A stretch of DNA of 64,000 nucleotides from Nocardioides sp. W7 (GCF_022919075.1 NZ_CP095078.1:2170001-2234000); one strand, 5' to 3'. Shown: positions 42,352 through 51,683, counted from the stretch's first letter. The notes: generated by a model not told the origin, from the letters alone. Made by a program: numbers and translations.

Positions 42352-42929
42352 GCACTGAGATCGCCGGCACGCGGCAGCGGATGGCGTCGGACCTCGACGC
42401 ACTCCAGGACCGAGTCAGCCCGAGCGCGATCATGGACCGGCGCAAGGAGGCAGCCCGAAGTCGGGTGCTCGGCGTGCGCGACAAGGTCATGGGCAAGGCG
42501 TCCGACGTCCGCACGGGCGCCGCCTCGACCGGCTCCGGCGCCGCCGAGGGCCTTCAGGGGGCGGCGCACGGCGTCGCCGACCGGGCCCAGGGTGCCGTGG
42601 GCGCCGCCCAGGGCCAGGTGCAGGGGAGTCCGCTCGCGGCCGGCCTGGTCGCCTTCGGGGCCGGCGTCGTCATCGCCGGGCTGATCCCTGCCTCGGCCAA
42701 GGAGGCGCAGGTCGCCTCGACCCTGGCCGACGTCGCCCAGGACAAGGGCGGCCCGCTGATCGAGCAGGCGAAGTCGCTCGGGCAGGAGATGGGTCAAGAC
42801 CTCAAGGACCGCGCCGCGGGGGCGGCCCAGGAGGTCAAGGACACGGCGACCGAGTCCGTCGGTCGCGTCAAGGACGAGGGCCAGACGGCCGCGGAGAACG
42901 TCCGCTCGGAGGCTCAGCCCGACAGCTGA
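42327..42929 (+). CDS. DUF3618 protein
   Basis: 200 residues; overlaps the previous gene by 25 bp, with AAGGAGGACGCAGC before the ATG. The DUF3618 start (EELSTEIAGTRQRMASDLDALQDRVSPSA, shortened here) is clear at EIAGTRQRMASDLDAL. A single membrane segment lies at about 95-115, with a long Ala/Gln/Lys amphipathic tail (KDRAAGAAQEVKDTATESV). Envelope-associated; function unknown. Confidence 0.85.
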   Translation: MGESTEELSTEIAGTRQRMASDLDALQDRVSPSAIMDRRKEAARSRVLGVRDKVMGKASDVRTGAASTGSGAAEGLQGAAHGVADRAQGAVGAAQGQVQGSPLAAGLVAFGAGVVIAGLIPASAKEAQVASTLADVAQDKGGPLIEQAKSLGQEMGQDLKDRAAGAAQEVKDTATESVGRVKDEGQTAAENVRSEAQPDS

Positions 42930-42953
42930 CGCCCCGCGCCCCGGAGGGCTGGC

Positions 42954-43280
42954 TCAGTCGAAGATCTCGCTGAGCCAGCTCTCCTTGCGCTTCTTCTTGT
43001 AGTACCCCTGCTGCTGGGGCTGGTAGCGCCTGTCGTCCCGGTCCCGGTCGCGGTCTCGGTCGCGGTCCTCGCGCTCATAGCGCTCGTACGACGGCGCGGC
43101 GGCCGGCGGAGGTGGCGTCTGCGCCGGCGCGGCCACCGGCTGCTGGACGAGCGAGCGCTCGATGATCTTGTCGAGCTCGCCGCGGTCCAGCCACACCCCT
43201 CGACACGTCGGGCAGTAGTCGATCTCGATCCCGCTGCGCTCGCTCATCACCAGCGTGGTCTCGTCGGTCGGGCACTTCAT
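42954..43280 (-). CDS. Small zinc-ribbon protein (zf-TFIIB type)
   Basis: 108 residues; ATG with GAGGAGGACCCCG before it. N-terminal zinc ribbon MKCPTDETTL...YCPTCRGVWLDRGEL with only three Cys residues visible (Cys3, and the two of CPTC), then a Pro/Ala stretch and a striking (DR)n run (EDRDRDRDRDRDD), ending in a basic KKKRKESW tail. Role unknown, probably nucleic acid or protein binding. Confidence 0.8.
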   Translation of the reverse strand: MKCPTDETTLVMSERSGIEIDYCPTCRGVWLDRGELDKIIERSLVQQPVAAPAQTPPPPAAAPSYERYEREDRDRDRDRDRDDRRYQPQQQGYYKKKRKESWLSEIFD

Positions 43281-43349
43281 CGGGGTCCTCCTCAGGGTCC
43301 ATCTGCTCCAACGACCGCGTCCGACCTGGGGTTCCGGGTACCGGTGGGA

Positions 43350-43553
43350 ATGACCGAGAACCGCGAGAACCAGCAGGACGACTCCGCCGGCCAGGTCTCC
43401 GAGGTGGCCTCCATGGACCCGGCCGACGCCGAGACGCCGATCTCCGACGACCAGGGGGTCGCCGGCAACCCGGAGGCCGACGGCGCTCTCGACGGCGACG
43501 AGGCCGGCCCGAACGCGAAGCCGCGGAGCAACGTGGAGTCGAACCGCAGCTGA
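43350..43553 (+). CDS. Small acidic hypothetical protein
   Basis: About 67 residues, very acidic and disordered (MTENRENQQDDSAGQ...). A GTG two codons upstream is an alternative start. A strong hairpin follows it at 43585. Unknown function; divergent from the zinc-ribbon gene. Confidence 0.5.
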   Translation: MTENRENQQDDSAGQVSEVASMDPADAETPISDDQGVAGNPEADGALDGDEAGPNAKPRSNVESNRS

Positions 43554-43584
43554 TATGTAGGGCCTTCCTGTCAAGAGGCAGGGG

Positions 43585-43620
43585 GAGGCGCCCGTCCCGG
43601 TTGTTCGGGGCGGGCGCCTC
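43585..43620. terminator. Terminator-like hairpin after the acidic small gene
   Basis: GAGGCGCCCG... and ...CGGGCGCCTC, arms of about 15 bp with one bulge, loop GTTGTT; no U-tract. Confidence 0.65.
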
Positions 43621-43629
43621 GTGCTTCGT

Positions 43630-45062
43630 CGATATCGTCGGTGGTGAGCGTGTCATTGGCGACGCGCGGTCAGGCTGATATGCGCGGGTTGGTTACCGCA
43701 GGACGGGGTGTTCGGCAGGAGCGGACCGCTTGTCTAGGACCGAGCGTCGTCCGGATCAGCTGTGCTGGTCCGGACTGCTCATAGCTGTTTCGCGGGTCGC
43801 TCCACGCGCTGCTTCCACCACGTTGGTCGATGAAGCAGTCAGGGTTGGCCGGGCTCGGGTCAGTCCTCGAGGACGGCCAGGGACCAGCACCAGCCGGCCA
43901 GCTCGCGGGCGATCGCGACGTTGGCGACCACGTGCCGCTTGCGACGGGCCCGGAAGGTGTCCCAGCGGGCGTTCAGCCGCCGGTTGCCGGCGTCACCGCG
44001 GGCCCGGGCTGCTGGTGATGCGAGCTCCCAGCGATCACGCATGGTCTTTCCCGGCCGATAGTGGGCCCGGTGGTGCCAGGCGGCCTCGACCAGCAGCCGA
44101 CGCAGGTGGGTGTTGCCGGTCTTGGTGATCGAGCCCTGGACCCGGCTCGCCCCGGAGGAGTACTCCGACGGCACCAGACCGACGAACGAGCCGATGGTGT
44201 TGCCGGTGAACCGGTGCCAGTCACCGACCTCAACGGCCAACGCGAACCCGGTCAGGGTGCTGACCCCGCGCAGGCAGCCGAGTCGGCGCACGATCGGGGT
44301 GAACTCGGAGTCCGCCGCCATCACGGCGATCGCGTCATCGAGCCGGTCGCGGCGCGCTTTCACGGCGAGCACGGCGTCGTAGTCGGACTCGAACGTCAGC
44401 TGCAGCGCGGGCGCATCGAAGCGCTGTCGGCGTAGCCAGGCGTCGTGGGTGGTGGTCCAGGCGTGACCGCCGGAGTAGACGATCCCTTGGCGCAGCAGAA
44501 GTTTCGACAACCGGTGCCGGGCCCGCATCAGGTCACCGCGAGCGTCCTCCCGAGCGCGGACCAGGTCGCGGGCGTTCTCCTGTCCCACGCTCGGCACCGA
44601 CACCGCGACGTACTCGTCGAGTCGCAGCAATCGGGCCAGGTGCACCGCGTCCTTGGCGTCGGTCTTGACCCGATCGCCCGAAGGTCGCTGCAGTTTCGAC
44701 GGAGCGACGACCTCGCACCGGATCCCGGCCGCGGCCAGTGCCCGCGACAGGCCGAATCCCGTCGGGCCAGCCTCGTAGGCCACCGCGACCGGCCCCGGAA
44801 GGTCCTGGACCCAGGACCTGATGTGGTCATGAGACGGGGTCAGCTTCGCTTGGACGAGCTCGCCCGTGACGCCATCGATCGCCGCTGCCGCGACAGATCG
44901 TGCGTGCACGTCGAGCCCAACGCTCGTACGCTCGGTAAACACCGGGGCCTCCCACAATGTCGGATAGGCCGAGCAGGCGGCCCCTGCTCGGTAACCCACG
45001 AATCTTGTGAGTGAGGCCCCGGCCCGCAACCCCGTCACTGCGACCGGGTCACGTCATACCGT
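43630..45062 (-). mobile_element. IS110-family insertion sequence (ends not resolved)
   Basis: One transposase gene with about 230 bp of non-coding DNA downstream and about 120 bp upstream. IS110 elements lack clear terminal repeats, so the ends given are approximate. Both flanks can fold: a 9-bp stem with a 5-nt loop at 44969-44991 and a 7-bp stem at 43749-43775, either of which could belong to the bridge RNA of the family. A 20-bp-stem palindrome lies just outside at 45084-45125. Confidence 0.6.
43860..44942 (-). CDS. IS110-family transposase
   Basis: 360 residues; GTG with GGGAGGCCCCG before it. N-terminal DEDD domain (VGLDVHARSVAAAAID, AYEAGPTGFGL, KTDAKDAVHLARLL) and C-terminal transposase-20 domain (LRGVSTLTGFALAVEVGDWHRF, IGSFVGLVPSEYSSG, TKTGNTHLRRLLVEAAW) with the conserved Ser of the catalytic region. 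Full length and apparently intact. Confidence 0.9.
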   Translation of the reverse strand: MFTERTSVGLDVHARSVAAAAIDGVTGELVQAKLTPSHDHIRSWVQDLPGPVAVAYEAGPTGFGLSRALAAAGIRCEVVAPSKLQRPSGDRVKTDAKDAVHLARLLRLDEYVAVSVPSVGQENARDLVRAREDARGDLMRARHRLSKLLLRQGIVYSGGHAWTTTHDAWLRRQRFDAPALQLTFESDYDAVLAVKARRDRLDDAIAVMAADSEFTPIVRRLGCLRGVSTLTGFALAVEVGDWHRFTGNTIGSFVGLVPSEYSSGASRVQGSITKTGNTHLRRLLVEAAWHHRAHYRPGKTMRDRWELASPAARARGDAGNRRLNARWDTFRARRKRHVVANVAIARELAGWCWSLAVLED

Positions 45063-45083
45063 CTAGCCGGCAACCGATCCGGA

Positions 45084-45125
45084 CGTCATACGGACCGAGC
45101 GCCAGAGCGCTCGGTCCGTATGACG
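45084..45125. terminator. Long perfect hairpin between IS110 and the class I fumarase gene
   Basis: Arms of 19 bp (CGTCATACGGACCGAGCGC and its complement) around CAGA; one further A-T pair extends it. It lies 24 bp after the fumarase stop and could be its terminator. The word ACGTCATAC recurs 31 bp away at 45053, next to the IS end. Confidence 0.7.
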
Positions 45126-45148
45126 TTGCGGCGCCCCGGGAGCCGGAG

Positions 45149-46840
45149 CTACTGCGCCGAGCGGACCCGCAGGCCGGAGACGGGCACGGTGACGGTGCCG
45201 GAGGGGTCGGTGAAGAAGTCGTTGCCCTGGTGGTCGACGACGATGAAGGCCGGGAAGTCCTCGACCTCGATCTTCCAGACCGCCTCCATGCCGAGCTCGG
45301 GGTACTCGATGACCTCCTGGCTCTTGATGCAGTCCTGCGCGAGTCGCGCGGCCGGGCCGCCGATCGAGCCGAGGTAGAAGCCGCCGTGCGTGTGGCAGGC
45401 CTCGGTGACGACCTTCGACCGGTTGCCCTTGGCCAGCATCACCATCGAGCCGCCCGCGGCCTGGAACTGCTCGACGTAGGAGTCCATCCGCCCGGCCGTG
45501 GTCGGGCCGAACGAGCCGGACGCCATGCCCAAGGGGGTCTTGGCCGGGCCGGCGTAGTAGACCGGGTGGTCCTTCAGGTACTGCGGCATCTCCTCGCCCG
45601 CGTCCAGCCGCTCCTTGATCTTCGCGTGCGCGATGTCGCGCGCGACGACGAGCGGGCCGGTGAGCGAGAGCCGGGTCTTGACCGGGTGCTTGCCCAGCTC
45701 GGCGAGGATCTCGCTCATCGGCTGGTTGAGGTCGATCTGCACGACCTCGCCGCCGGCGATGTCCTCGGCGACCCCGGCGTCGGGCATGTACTGCGCCGGG
45801 TCGGTCTCCAGCTGCTCGAGGAAGACGCCCTCGGGTGTGATCTTGCCGAGCGCCTGGCGGTCCGCGGAGCAGGAGACCGCGATCGCGACCGGGCAGGACG
45901 CGCCGTGGCGGGGGAGCCGGACCACGCGGACGTCGTGGCAGAAGTACTTGCCGCCGAACTGCGCGCCGATCCCGAACGACTGGGTCAGCTTGAAGACCTC
46001 CTCCTCGAGCTCGAGGTCGCGGAAGCCGTGCGCCGACATCGAGCCCGACGTCGGCAGGTTGTCGAGGTAGTGCGCGGAGGCGTACTTCGCGGTCTTCAGC
46101 GCGAACTCCGCGCTGGTGCCGCCGATCACGATCGCCAGGTGGTACGGCGGGCAGGCGGCCGTGCCGAGCGAGCGGATCTTCTCGTCGAGGAACTCCAGCA
46201 TCCGCTTCGGGTTGAGGACGGCCTTCGTCTCCTGGAACAGGAACGACTTGTTGGCCGAGCCGCCGCCCTTGGCCATGAAGAGGAACTTGTACTCGGGAGC
46301 CTTCCCGGGAGCGCCCGGGGTGGAGTACAGCTCGATCTGCGCCGGCAGGTTGGTGCCGGTGTTCTTCTCGTCGTACGTCGTCAGCGGCGCGAGCTGGCTG
46401 TAGCGCAGGTTGAGCCGCGTGTACGCGTCGTACACGCCACGGCTGATCGCCTCGCCGTCGTCGACGCCGGTGAGCACGCCCTCGGACTTCTTGCCCATCA
46501 CGATCGCGGTGCCGGTGTCCTGGCACATCGGCAGCACGCCGCCGGCGGAGATGTTGACGTTCTTCAGCAGGTCGAGCGCGACGAAGCGGTCGTTCCCGGA
46601 CGCCTCGGGGTCGTCGATGATCTTCCGCAGCTGCGCCAGGTGCGCGGGCCGCAGGTAGTGGGAGATGTCGTGCATCGCCTCGGCGGTCAGTCGCTGGATC
46701 GCCTCGGGGGAGACCCGCAGGAAGGTCTGGCCGTCGGCCTCGAAGGTCGAGACACCGTCGGCCGTGATCAGCCGGTACGGCGTGTCGTCCTTCCCCAGAG
46801 GCAGGAGATCGGAGTACAAGAAATCAGCATCGCTGGACAC
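45149..46840 (-). CDS. fumA: Class I fumarate hydratase
   Basis: 563 residues, GTG start. N-terminal alpha and C-terminal beta regions fused as in FumA-type enzymes. Cys residues in [16 protein letters not shown] and EACHTHGG are the likely 4Fe-4S ligands. [17 protein letters not shown] and [18 protein letters not shown] are core family motifs. Converts fumarate to malate with an iron-sulfur cluster; duplicates the step of the class II enzyme at 39042. Confidence 0.95.
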   Translation of the reverse strand: MSSDADFLYSDLLPLGKDDTPYRLITADGVSTFEADGQTFLRVSPEAIQRLTAEAMHDISHYLRPAHLAQLRKIIDDPEASGNDRFVALDLLKNVNISAGGVLPMCQDTGTAIVMGKKSEGVLTGVDDGEAISRGVYDAYTRLNLRYSQLAPLTTYDEKNTGTNLPAQIELYSTPGAPGKAPEYKFLFMAKGGGSANKSFLFQETKAVLNPKRMLEFLDEKIRSLGTAACPPYHLAIVIGGTSAEFALKTAKYASAHYLDNLPTSGSMSAHGFRDLELEEEVFKLTQSFGIGAQFGGKYFCHDVRVVRLPRHGASCPVAIAVSCSADRQALGKITPEGVFLEQLETDPAQYMPDAGVAEDIAGGEVVQIDLNQPMSEILAELGKHPVKTRLSLTGPLVVARDIAHAKIKERLDAGEEMPQYLKDHPVYYAGPAKTPLGMASGSFGPTTAGRMDSYVEQFQAAGGSMVMLAKGNRSKVVTEACHTHGGFYLGSIGGPAARLAQDCIKSQEVIEYPELGMEAVWKIEVEDFPAFIVVDHQGNDFFTDPSGTVTVPVSGLRVRSAQ

Positions 46841-46977
46841 GAGGGCTCAGATTACGCCCCGTGTGCAGTGTTCACCGCACGACCCACGAAAGGACGTCTA
46901 GGGATACCGTCACAGCAATGCCCGCCTTCGAAAGTGGGCTCGGCGCATCCTCGTGCGCCCACCAAACAGGAGAAAAC

Positions 46978-48102
46978 GTGAAGGTTCGCACCTCGTTCAT
47001 CTCGGCCCTCGCGGTCGCAACGCTTGTCTCCCTGGCCGCCTGCGCGCCGCCGGACGACGACAAGGACTCCGGGTCCGAGAACAGCTCCGACGCCGCCTCG
47101 GCCACGTCGGCCGCCGACCTCGGTGGGCTCGACGCGCTCGTCGAGGCGGCCGAGAAGGAGGGCGAGCTCAACGTCATCGCGCTCCCGCCGGACTGGGCCA
47201 ACTACGGCACGATCATCGAGGCCTTCGAGAAGAAGTACGACATCAAGGTCAACTCGGCCCAGCCCGACGCGGCCAGCCAGGACGAGATCAACGCGGCCGA
47301 GCAGCTCGCCGGCAGTGACCGCGCGCCCGACGTGTTCGACCTGGGCCAGTCCGTCGCGCTCGCCAACACCGACATGTTCGCGCCGTACCAGGTCGAGACC
47401 TTCGACGAGATCCCAGCCGAGTTCAAGGACCCCGACGGCACCTGGGTCAACGACTACGGCGGCTTCATGTCGGTCGGCTACGACTCCGCCAAGGTGCCCG
47501 ACGTGACCTCGCTCGACGACCTGCTCGGCTCGGAGTTCAAGGGCAAGGTCGCGCTCAACGGCGACCCGACGCAGGCCGGCGCGGCCTTCAGCGGCGTCGT
47601 GATGGCGTCCGTGGCCAACGGGGGCTCCGTCGACGACATCGCGCCCGGGGTCGAGTACTTCGGCAAGCTCAAGGACGCCGGCAACTTCCTGCCGGTCGAC
47701 CCGACGGCTGCGACCATCGAGTCGGGCCAGACCCCGGTCGTCATCGACTGGGACTACCTCAACGCCGCCGAGTCGGCGAAGCTCGAGAGCTGGAAGGTCT
47801 TCGTCCCGGAGGACGCCCCGATCGCGGGCTACTACTTCCAGGCCATCAACGCCGACGCCCCGCACCCCGCGGCAGCCCGGCTGTGGCAGGAGTTCCTCTA
47901 CAGCGACGAGGGCCAGAACCTCTGGCTCGGCGGCGGTGCGCGCCCGGTGCGTGCCGACGCGATGGTCGAGGCGGGCACCATCGACCAAGAGCTGTACGAC
48001 GCGCTGCCGGAGGTGACGGGCACCCCGGTGATCCCCACCAACGAGCAGACCGAGTCGATGGCGGCCTACCTCGCCGAGAACTGGGCGAAGGCCATCGGCT
48101 AG
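46978..48102 (+). CDS. ABC transporter binding lipoprotein, Fe3+/thiamine-like
   Basis: 374 residues from a GTG preceded by AGGAGAAAAC. Lipobox LAAC (Cys21). The mature part begins EGELNVIALPPDWANYGTII, a type 2 periplasmic-binding fold like the Fe3+/thiamine/spermidine group. Its TAG stop lies inside the left arm of a 165-bp inverted-repeat element. It starts an operon with two permeases and an ATPase. Substrate not determined; no Tyr pair typical of ferric binding proteins is obvious. Confidence 0.85.
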   Translation: MKVRTSFISALAVATLVSLAACAPPDDDKDSGSENSSDAASATSAADLGGLDALVEAAEKEGELNVIALPPDWANYGTIIEAFEKKYDIKVNSAQPDAASQDEINAAEQLAGSDRAPDVFDLGQSVALANTDMFAPYQVETFDEIPAEFKDPDGTWVNDYGGFMSVGYDSAKVPDVTSLDDLLGSEFKGKVALNGDPTQAGAAFSGVVMASVANGGSVDDIAPGVEYFGKLKDAGNFLPVDPTAATIESGQTPVVIDWDYLNAAESAKLESWKVFVPEDAPIAGYYFQAINADAPHPAAARLWQEFLYSDEGQNLWLGGGARPVRADAMVEAGTIDQELYDALPEVTGTPVIPTNEQTESMAAYLAENWAKAIG

Positions 48103-48263
48103 ATGAGCAATTCCAAGGGATCGCGCAGGCGAGCGGCGCTCAGCGCCGCGCTGGCCAGGCGCCGATGCGTCGTCAGACTGGTCGTCTTTCCAGCATCGGC
48201 AACGCCGCCAGCGTGGATGCTGAGCGTCGCGGAGCCCGCGAGGCCTTGGAATTGGTCATCTAG
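48099..48263. repeat. 165-bp element with 20-bp terminal inverted repeats
   Basis: Left arm CTAGATGAGCAATTCCAAGG (48099-48118), right arm CCTTGGAATTGGTCATCTAG (48244-48263), one mismatch. The interior is GC-rich and partly self-complementary. It starts at the stop codon of the binding-protein gene and ends one base before the permease start codon. It may be a miniature insertion element or a mRNA-processing hairpin that lowers permease expression. Confidence 0.7.
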
Positions 48264-49169
48264 GTGACGACCGCTCCGCTACCGGCCTCGGGGACGAGAC
48301 CGGCGAACCTGGGGCGCGGGACCCGGCTGCGGCCGGGTCCCGTCCTCGGGTTGCTCCCCTTCCTCGTCTTCGTCGGCATCTTCCTGCTGGTCCCGACCGT
48401 CACCGTCGTGGTCGGCGCGTTCCAGAGCGACGACGGCGGCTTCTCGCTCGACCGCGTGCGGGCGCTCACCGACGAGACGCCGATGCGCGCGCTGCGCGAG
48501 AGCATGCTGCTGTCCTTCTCCTCGGCGGCGGTGGGCTCGGTCCTCGGCGCGCTGCTCGCCTACCTGGTGGTGACCGCGCCGCCGACCAGCGTCATCCGAC
48601 GTACCGTCACCGCCGTGTGCGGGGTGCTCGCCCAGTTCGGCGGGGTCACCCTGGCCTTCGCCTGGATGGCGACGCTCGGCTTCGGCGGGCTGGTGACCAA
48701 CCTGCTGGCCGACGCGTTCGGCCGTGACGACTCCGGATCGGCGTGGCTCTACGAGCTGCCGGGGCTGGTGCTCGTCTACACCTACTTCCAGATCCCGCTG
48801 ATGGTGATCGTCTTCCTGCCCGCGCTCGAGGGGCTCCGCCCGCAGTGGCGCGAGGCGGCTGTGAACCTCGGCGCCAGCACCCGCCAGTACTGGTTCCAGG
48901 TGGCCCTGCCGCTGCTGCGCCCGGCCTTCCTGGGCTCGGCCCTGCTGCTGTTCGCGAACGCGTTCGCGGCGTACGCCACGGCGGCGGCGCTGGTCAGCCA
49001 GGGGGCGCCCATCACCCCACTGCTGATCCGCTCGGCACTCACCAGCGAGATCGTCCTGGGCCAGGCCAACTTCGGCTACGCCCTGGCCCTGCAGATGGTC
49101 GTGGTGGTCGCAGTCGTGATGACGTTGTACGCCTGGCTCCTCAAGCGCACCTCTCGGTGGCTCTCGTGA
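48264..49169 (+). CDS. ABC transporter permease 1
   Basis: 301 residues, GTG start. Six membrane helices, with the inner-membrane motif EAAVNLGASTRQYWFQVALP (EAA loop) at about 190-210. A basic, Pro-rich N-terminus. Similar to PotB/ThiP-type permeases. Operonic with the next two genes. Confidence 0.85.
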   Translation: MTTAPLPASGTRPANLGRGTRLRPGPVLGLLPFLVFVGIFLLVPTVTVVVGAFQSDDGGFSLDRVRALTDETPMRALRESMLLSFSSAAVGSVLGALLAYLVVTAPPTSVIRRTVTAVCGVLAQFGGVTLAFAWMATLGFGGLVTNLLADAFGRDDSGSAWLYELPGLVLVYTYFQIPLMVIVFLPALEGLRPQWREAAVNLGASTRQYWFQVALPLLRPAFLGSALLLFANAFAAYATAAALVSQGAPITPLLIRSALTSEIVLGQANFGYALALQMVVVVAVVMTLYAWLLKRTSRWLS

Positions 49170-49948
49170 CGGGCTCGGTGTCGTGGCGGGTGCTGCGCGG
49201 GGTGCTGCTGCTCGCCTTCGCGGCGTTCTTCGTGCTGCCCCTCCTCGCGCTGCTCGACTTCAGCACCAAGGTCCCCGGCACGGGGGAGCGCACCGGCGAG
49301 GCCTGGCGGACCCTGCTCGACGACCCGGCGCTGACCGAGGCCATCAAGACCTCGGTGCTGCTGGCCGTGCTGACCGTCGTCGGCATGGTGGTGCTCCTGG
49401 TGCCGACGATGATCTGGGTGCGGCTCCGGGTCCCGAGGGCCTCGCGCCTCGTGGAGTTCCTGTGCCTGCTCCCGCTCACCATCCCCGCCCTGGTGATCGT
49501 GGTCGGCATGAAGGGCGTCTACGCCTGGGTCGACTACTTCATCGGCGACTCCGCGCTGACGCTGACCTTCGTGTACGTCGTGCTGGTGCTGCCCTACGCC
49601 TACCGGGCCCTGGACGCCTCCCTGTCGTCCATCGACGCGGTCACGCTCGCCGAGGCCGCCCGCTCGCTCGGCGCCGGCTGGCTCACCGTGATCGTCCGGG
49701 TGATCACCCCGAACATCTGGGCCGGGGTGCTGAGCGCCGCCTTCATCGCGGTGGCGCTGGTGCTCGGCGAGTACACCATCGCCTCCCTGCAGAACTACGA
49801 GACCCTGCAGGTCGTGATCGTCCTGCTCGGCAAGAGCGACGCTCCCCAGTCGATGGCCCTCTCCCTGGCCGCGATCCTGTTCGCCGCTGTCCTGCTGCTG
49901 CTCCTGTCGCTCCTCGACCGGCGCCGACGTCCCTCCGGAAAGAAGTGA
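49166..49948 (+). CDS. ABC transporter permease 2
   Basis: 260 residues; GTG overlapping the previous stop (GTGA). Six membrane helices and an EAA loop (LAEAARSLGAGWLTVIVRVI), as in PotC/ThiP-like permeases. Ends in RRRRPSGKK. With permease 1 it forms the membrane channel. Confidence 0.85.
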   Translation: MTGSVSWRVLRGVLLLAFAAFFVLPLLALLDFSTKVPGTGERTGEAWRTLLDDPALTEAIKTSVLLAVLTVVGMVVLLVPTMIWVRLRVPRASRLVEFLCLLPLTIPALVIVVGMKGVYAWVDYFIGDSALTLTFVYVVLVLPYAYRALDASLSSIDAVTLAEAARSLGAGWLTVIVRVITPNIWAGVLSAAFIAVALVLGEYTIASLQNYETLQVVIVLLGKSDAPQSMALSLAAILFAAVLLLLLSLLDRRRRPSGKK

Positions 49949-49950
49949 CT

Positions 49951-51009
49951 GTGCCCGAGAACAAGGCGAATGCCGGCCTGGCCGTGTCGATGAGTGGGCT
50001 GCGCCGCACGTACGGCGACGTGCACGCACTCGACGGGCTGGACCTGCAGCTGGCGCCGGGGGAGCTGGTCGCCCTGCTCGGCCCGTCCGGGTGCGGCAAG
50101 ACCACCGCCCTGCGGATCCTGGCCGGGCTGGAGCGCCAGGACGCCGGCAGCATCACCGTCGGAGGCCGGGACATCAGCGGCGTGCCGGCCAACAAGCGCG
50201 ACATGGGGATGGTCTTCCAGGCCTACAGCCTCTTCCCGCACCTGACCGTCCTCGACAACGTGGCCTTCGGCCTCAAGCTCCGCGGCCGCTCCCGCAAGGA
50301 CCGGCGCACCCGCGCGGCGGACATGCTGGAGCTGGTCGGCCTGGGCCAGCACCGCGACCGCTACGCGAACCAGCTCTCGGGTGGCCAGCAGCAGCGGGTC
50401 GCGCTGGCCCGGGCGCTGGCCGTCGAGCCCGCGGTGCTGCTGCTCGACGAGCCGCTCTCCGCACTGGACGCCAAGGTGCGGGTGCAGCTGCGCGACGAGA
50501 TCCGCCGCATCCAGCTCGACGTCGGGACGACCACGCTGTTCGTCACCCACGACCAGGAGGAGGCGCTCGCCGTGGCCGACCGGGTCGGGGTGATGAACGC
50601 CGGCCGGCTCGACCAGATCGCCACGCCCGCGGAGCTCTACAGCTCGCCCGCGACGGCGTTCGTCGGCGAGTTCGTCGGCCTCAGCAACCGCATCCCCACT
50701 CGGGTCGACGGGCGCTCGGCCGCCGTGCTCGGCACTCCGGTCGCCACCCTCCCGGGCTCGACGACGGGGGCCGGCGTCGCGCTCGTGCGCCCGGAGTCGG
50801 TCGGGTTCGTCGCTGACGACGCCGGAGTCGCGACCGTGCTGTCCGTGGCCTTCCTGGGCGGGCTCTCGCGGGTCTCGGCCACCCTGGACGACGGCACCCT
50901 CGTGGTCGCCCAGCTCGGCAACGCCGAGGCGCAGGCGCTCGCGGTGGGCGCGCGCGTCCGGGTGGTCATCGACCCGGTCCCGGTCCTCGTGGTCGCCACC
51001 GAGGCGTGA
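49951..51009 (+). CDS. ABC transporter ATPase (PotA/FbpC type)
   Basis: 352 residues; start at the second of two GTGs, eight bases after GGAAAG. Walker A GPSGCGKTTAL, signature LSGGQQQRVALARAL, Walker B VLLLDEPLSALD, switch His in FVTHDQEEAL. A C-terminal TOBE-like regulatory domain covers about 245-352. Energises the two permeases above. Confidence 0.9.
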   Translation: MPENKANAGLAVSMSGLRRTYGDVHALDGLDLQLAPGELVALLGPSGCGKTTALRILAGLERQDAGSITVGGRDISGVPANKRDMGMVFQAYSLFPHLTVLDNVAFGLKLRGRSRKDRRTRAADMLELVGLGQHRDRYANQLSGGQQQRVALARALAVEPAVLLLDEPLSALDAKVRVQLRDEIRRIQLDVGTTTLFVTHDQEEALAVADRVGVMNAGRLDQIATPAELYSSPATAFVGEFVGLSNRIPTRVDGRSAAVLGTPVATLPGSTTGAGVALVRPESVGFVADDAGVATVLSVAFLGGLSRVSATLDDGTLVVAQLGNAEAQALAVGARVRVVIDPVPVLVVATEA

Positions 51010-51674
51010 GCACGCCCTACCCTGGTGGGGTGACCGAGCCCCACCAGCAGCGCATCTCCGACGACGACCGGCACCGGACGGCCGAGTTCCTGCGCCAGGC
51101 CGCCGGCGACGGGCGGATCGACCTGGAGGAGCTCGACGAGCGCCTGGAGGCGGCGTACGCCGCCAAGGTGTACGCCGACCTGGTGCCGCTGGTCGCCGAC
51201 CTCCCCGGTGCGGAGCCGGTCGTGCCCCCGGGCATGGTGGTCGCCCCGCGGCCGGGGTTCACGCCGGCGGCGCCGATCGACGCCCCGACCTACTCCACGA
51301 GCATCGCGGTGCTGAGCGGTGCCGACCGCAAGGGCGTCTGGCTGGTCCCGCCGAGCCACACGGCGTTCACGCTGATGGGCGGCATCGACGTCGACCTGCG
51401 CGAGGCGGTGTTCACGACCCCCGAGGTGGTCATCAATGCCAACGCCGTGATGGGCGGCATCGACGTCATCGTCAACGCCTGGACCCGGGTCACGGTCGAG
51501 GGCATCGGCATCCTGGGCGCTTTCGAGGAGGGGCGGGCCAAGGTCGCCCCCGAGCTCGGGCCGTCGTCGCCGCACGTGCGGGTGCGCGGCGTCGCGCTGA
51601 TGGGCGCGGTCACGGTCGTGCGCAAGCCGATGCCCGGCGAGAAGCGCAAGCGCCTCCGCCGGGCATCGGACTGA
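51006..51674 (+). CDS. DUF1707 protein
   Basis: 222 residues; GTG at 51006 overlaps the ATPase stop, with another GTG at 51030. N-terminal DUF1707 domain (RISDDDRHRTAEFLRQAAGD...LDERLEAAYAAK) and a C-terminal LiaF-like beta domain (LMGGIDVDLREAVF, VMGGIDVIVNAW). No membrane helix. Probably a cell-envelope stress adaptor; not part of the transporter by function. Confidence 0.85.
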   Translation: MSTPYPGGVTEPHQQRISDDDRHRTAEFLRQAAGDGRIDLEELDERLEAAYAAKVYADLVPLVADLPGAEPVVPPGMVVAPRPGFTPAAPIDAPTYSTSIAVLSGADRKGVWLVPPSHTAFTLMGGIDVDLREAVFTTPEVVINANAVMGGIDVIVNAWTRVTVEGIGILGAFEEGRAKVAPELGPSSPHVRVRGVALMGAVTVVRKPMPGEKRKRLRRASD

Positions 51675-51683
51675 CGCTCAGCC

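Noticed and set aside
46978..51009. A spermidine/putrescine importer assignment
   Set aside because: The permeases and ATPase fit the polyamine group, but the binding protein is equally like the iron/thiamine group and key ligand residues cannot be fixed; substrate left open.
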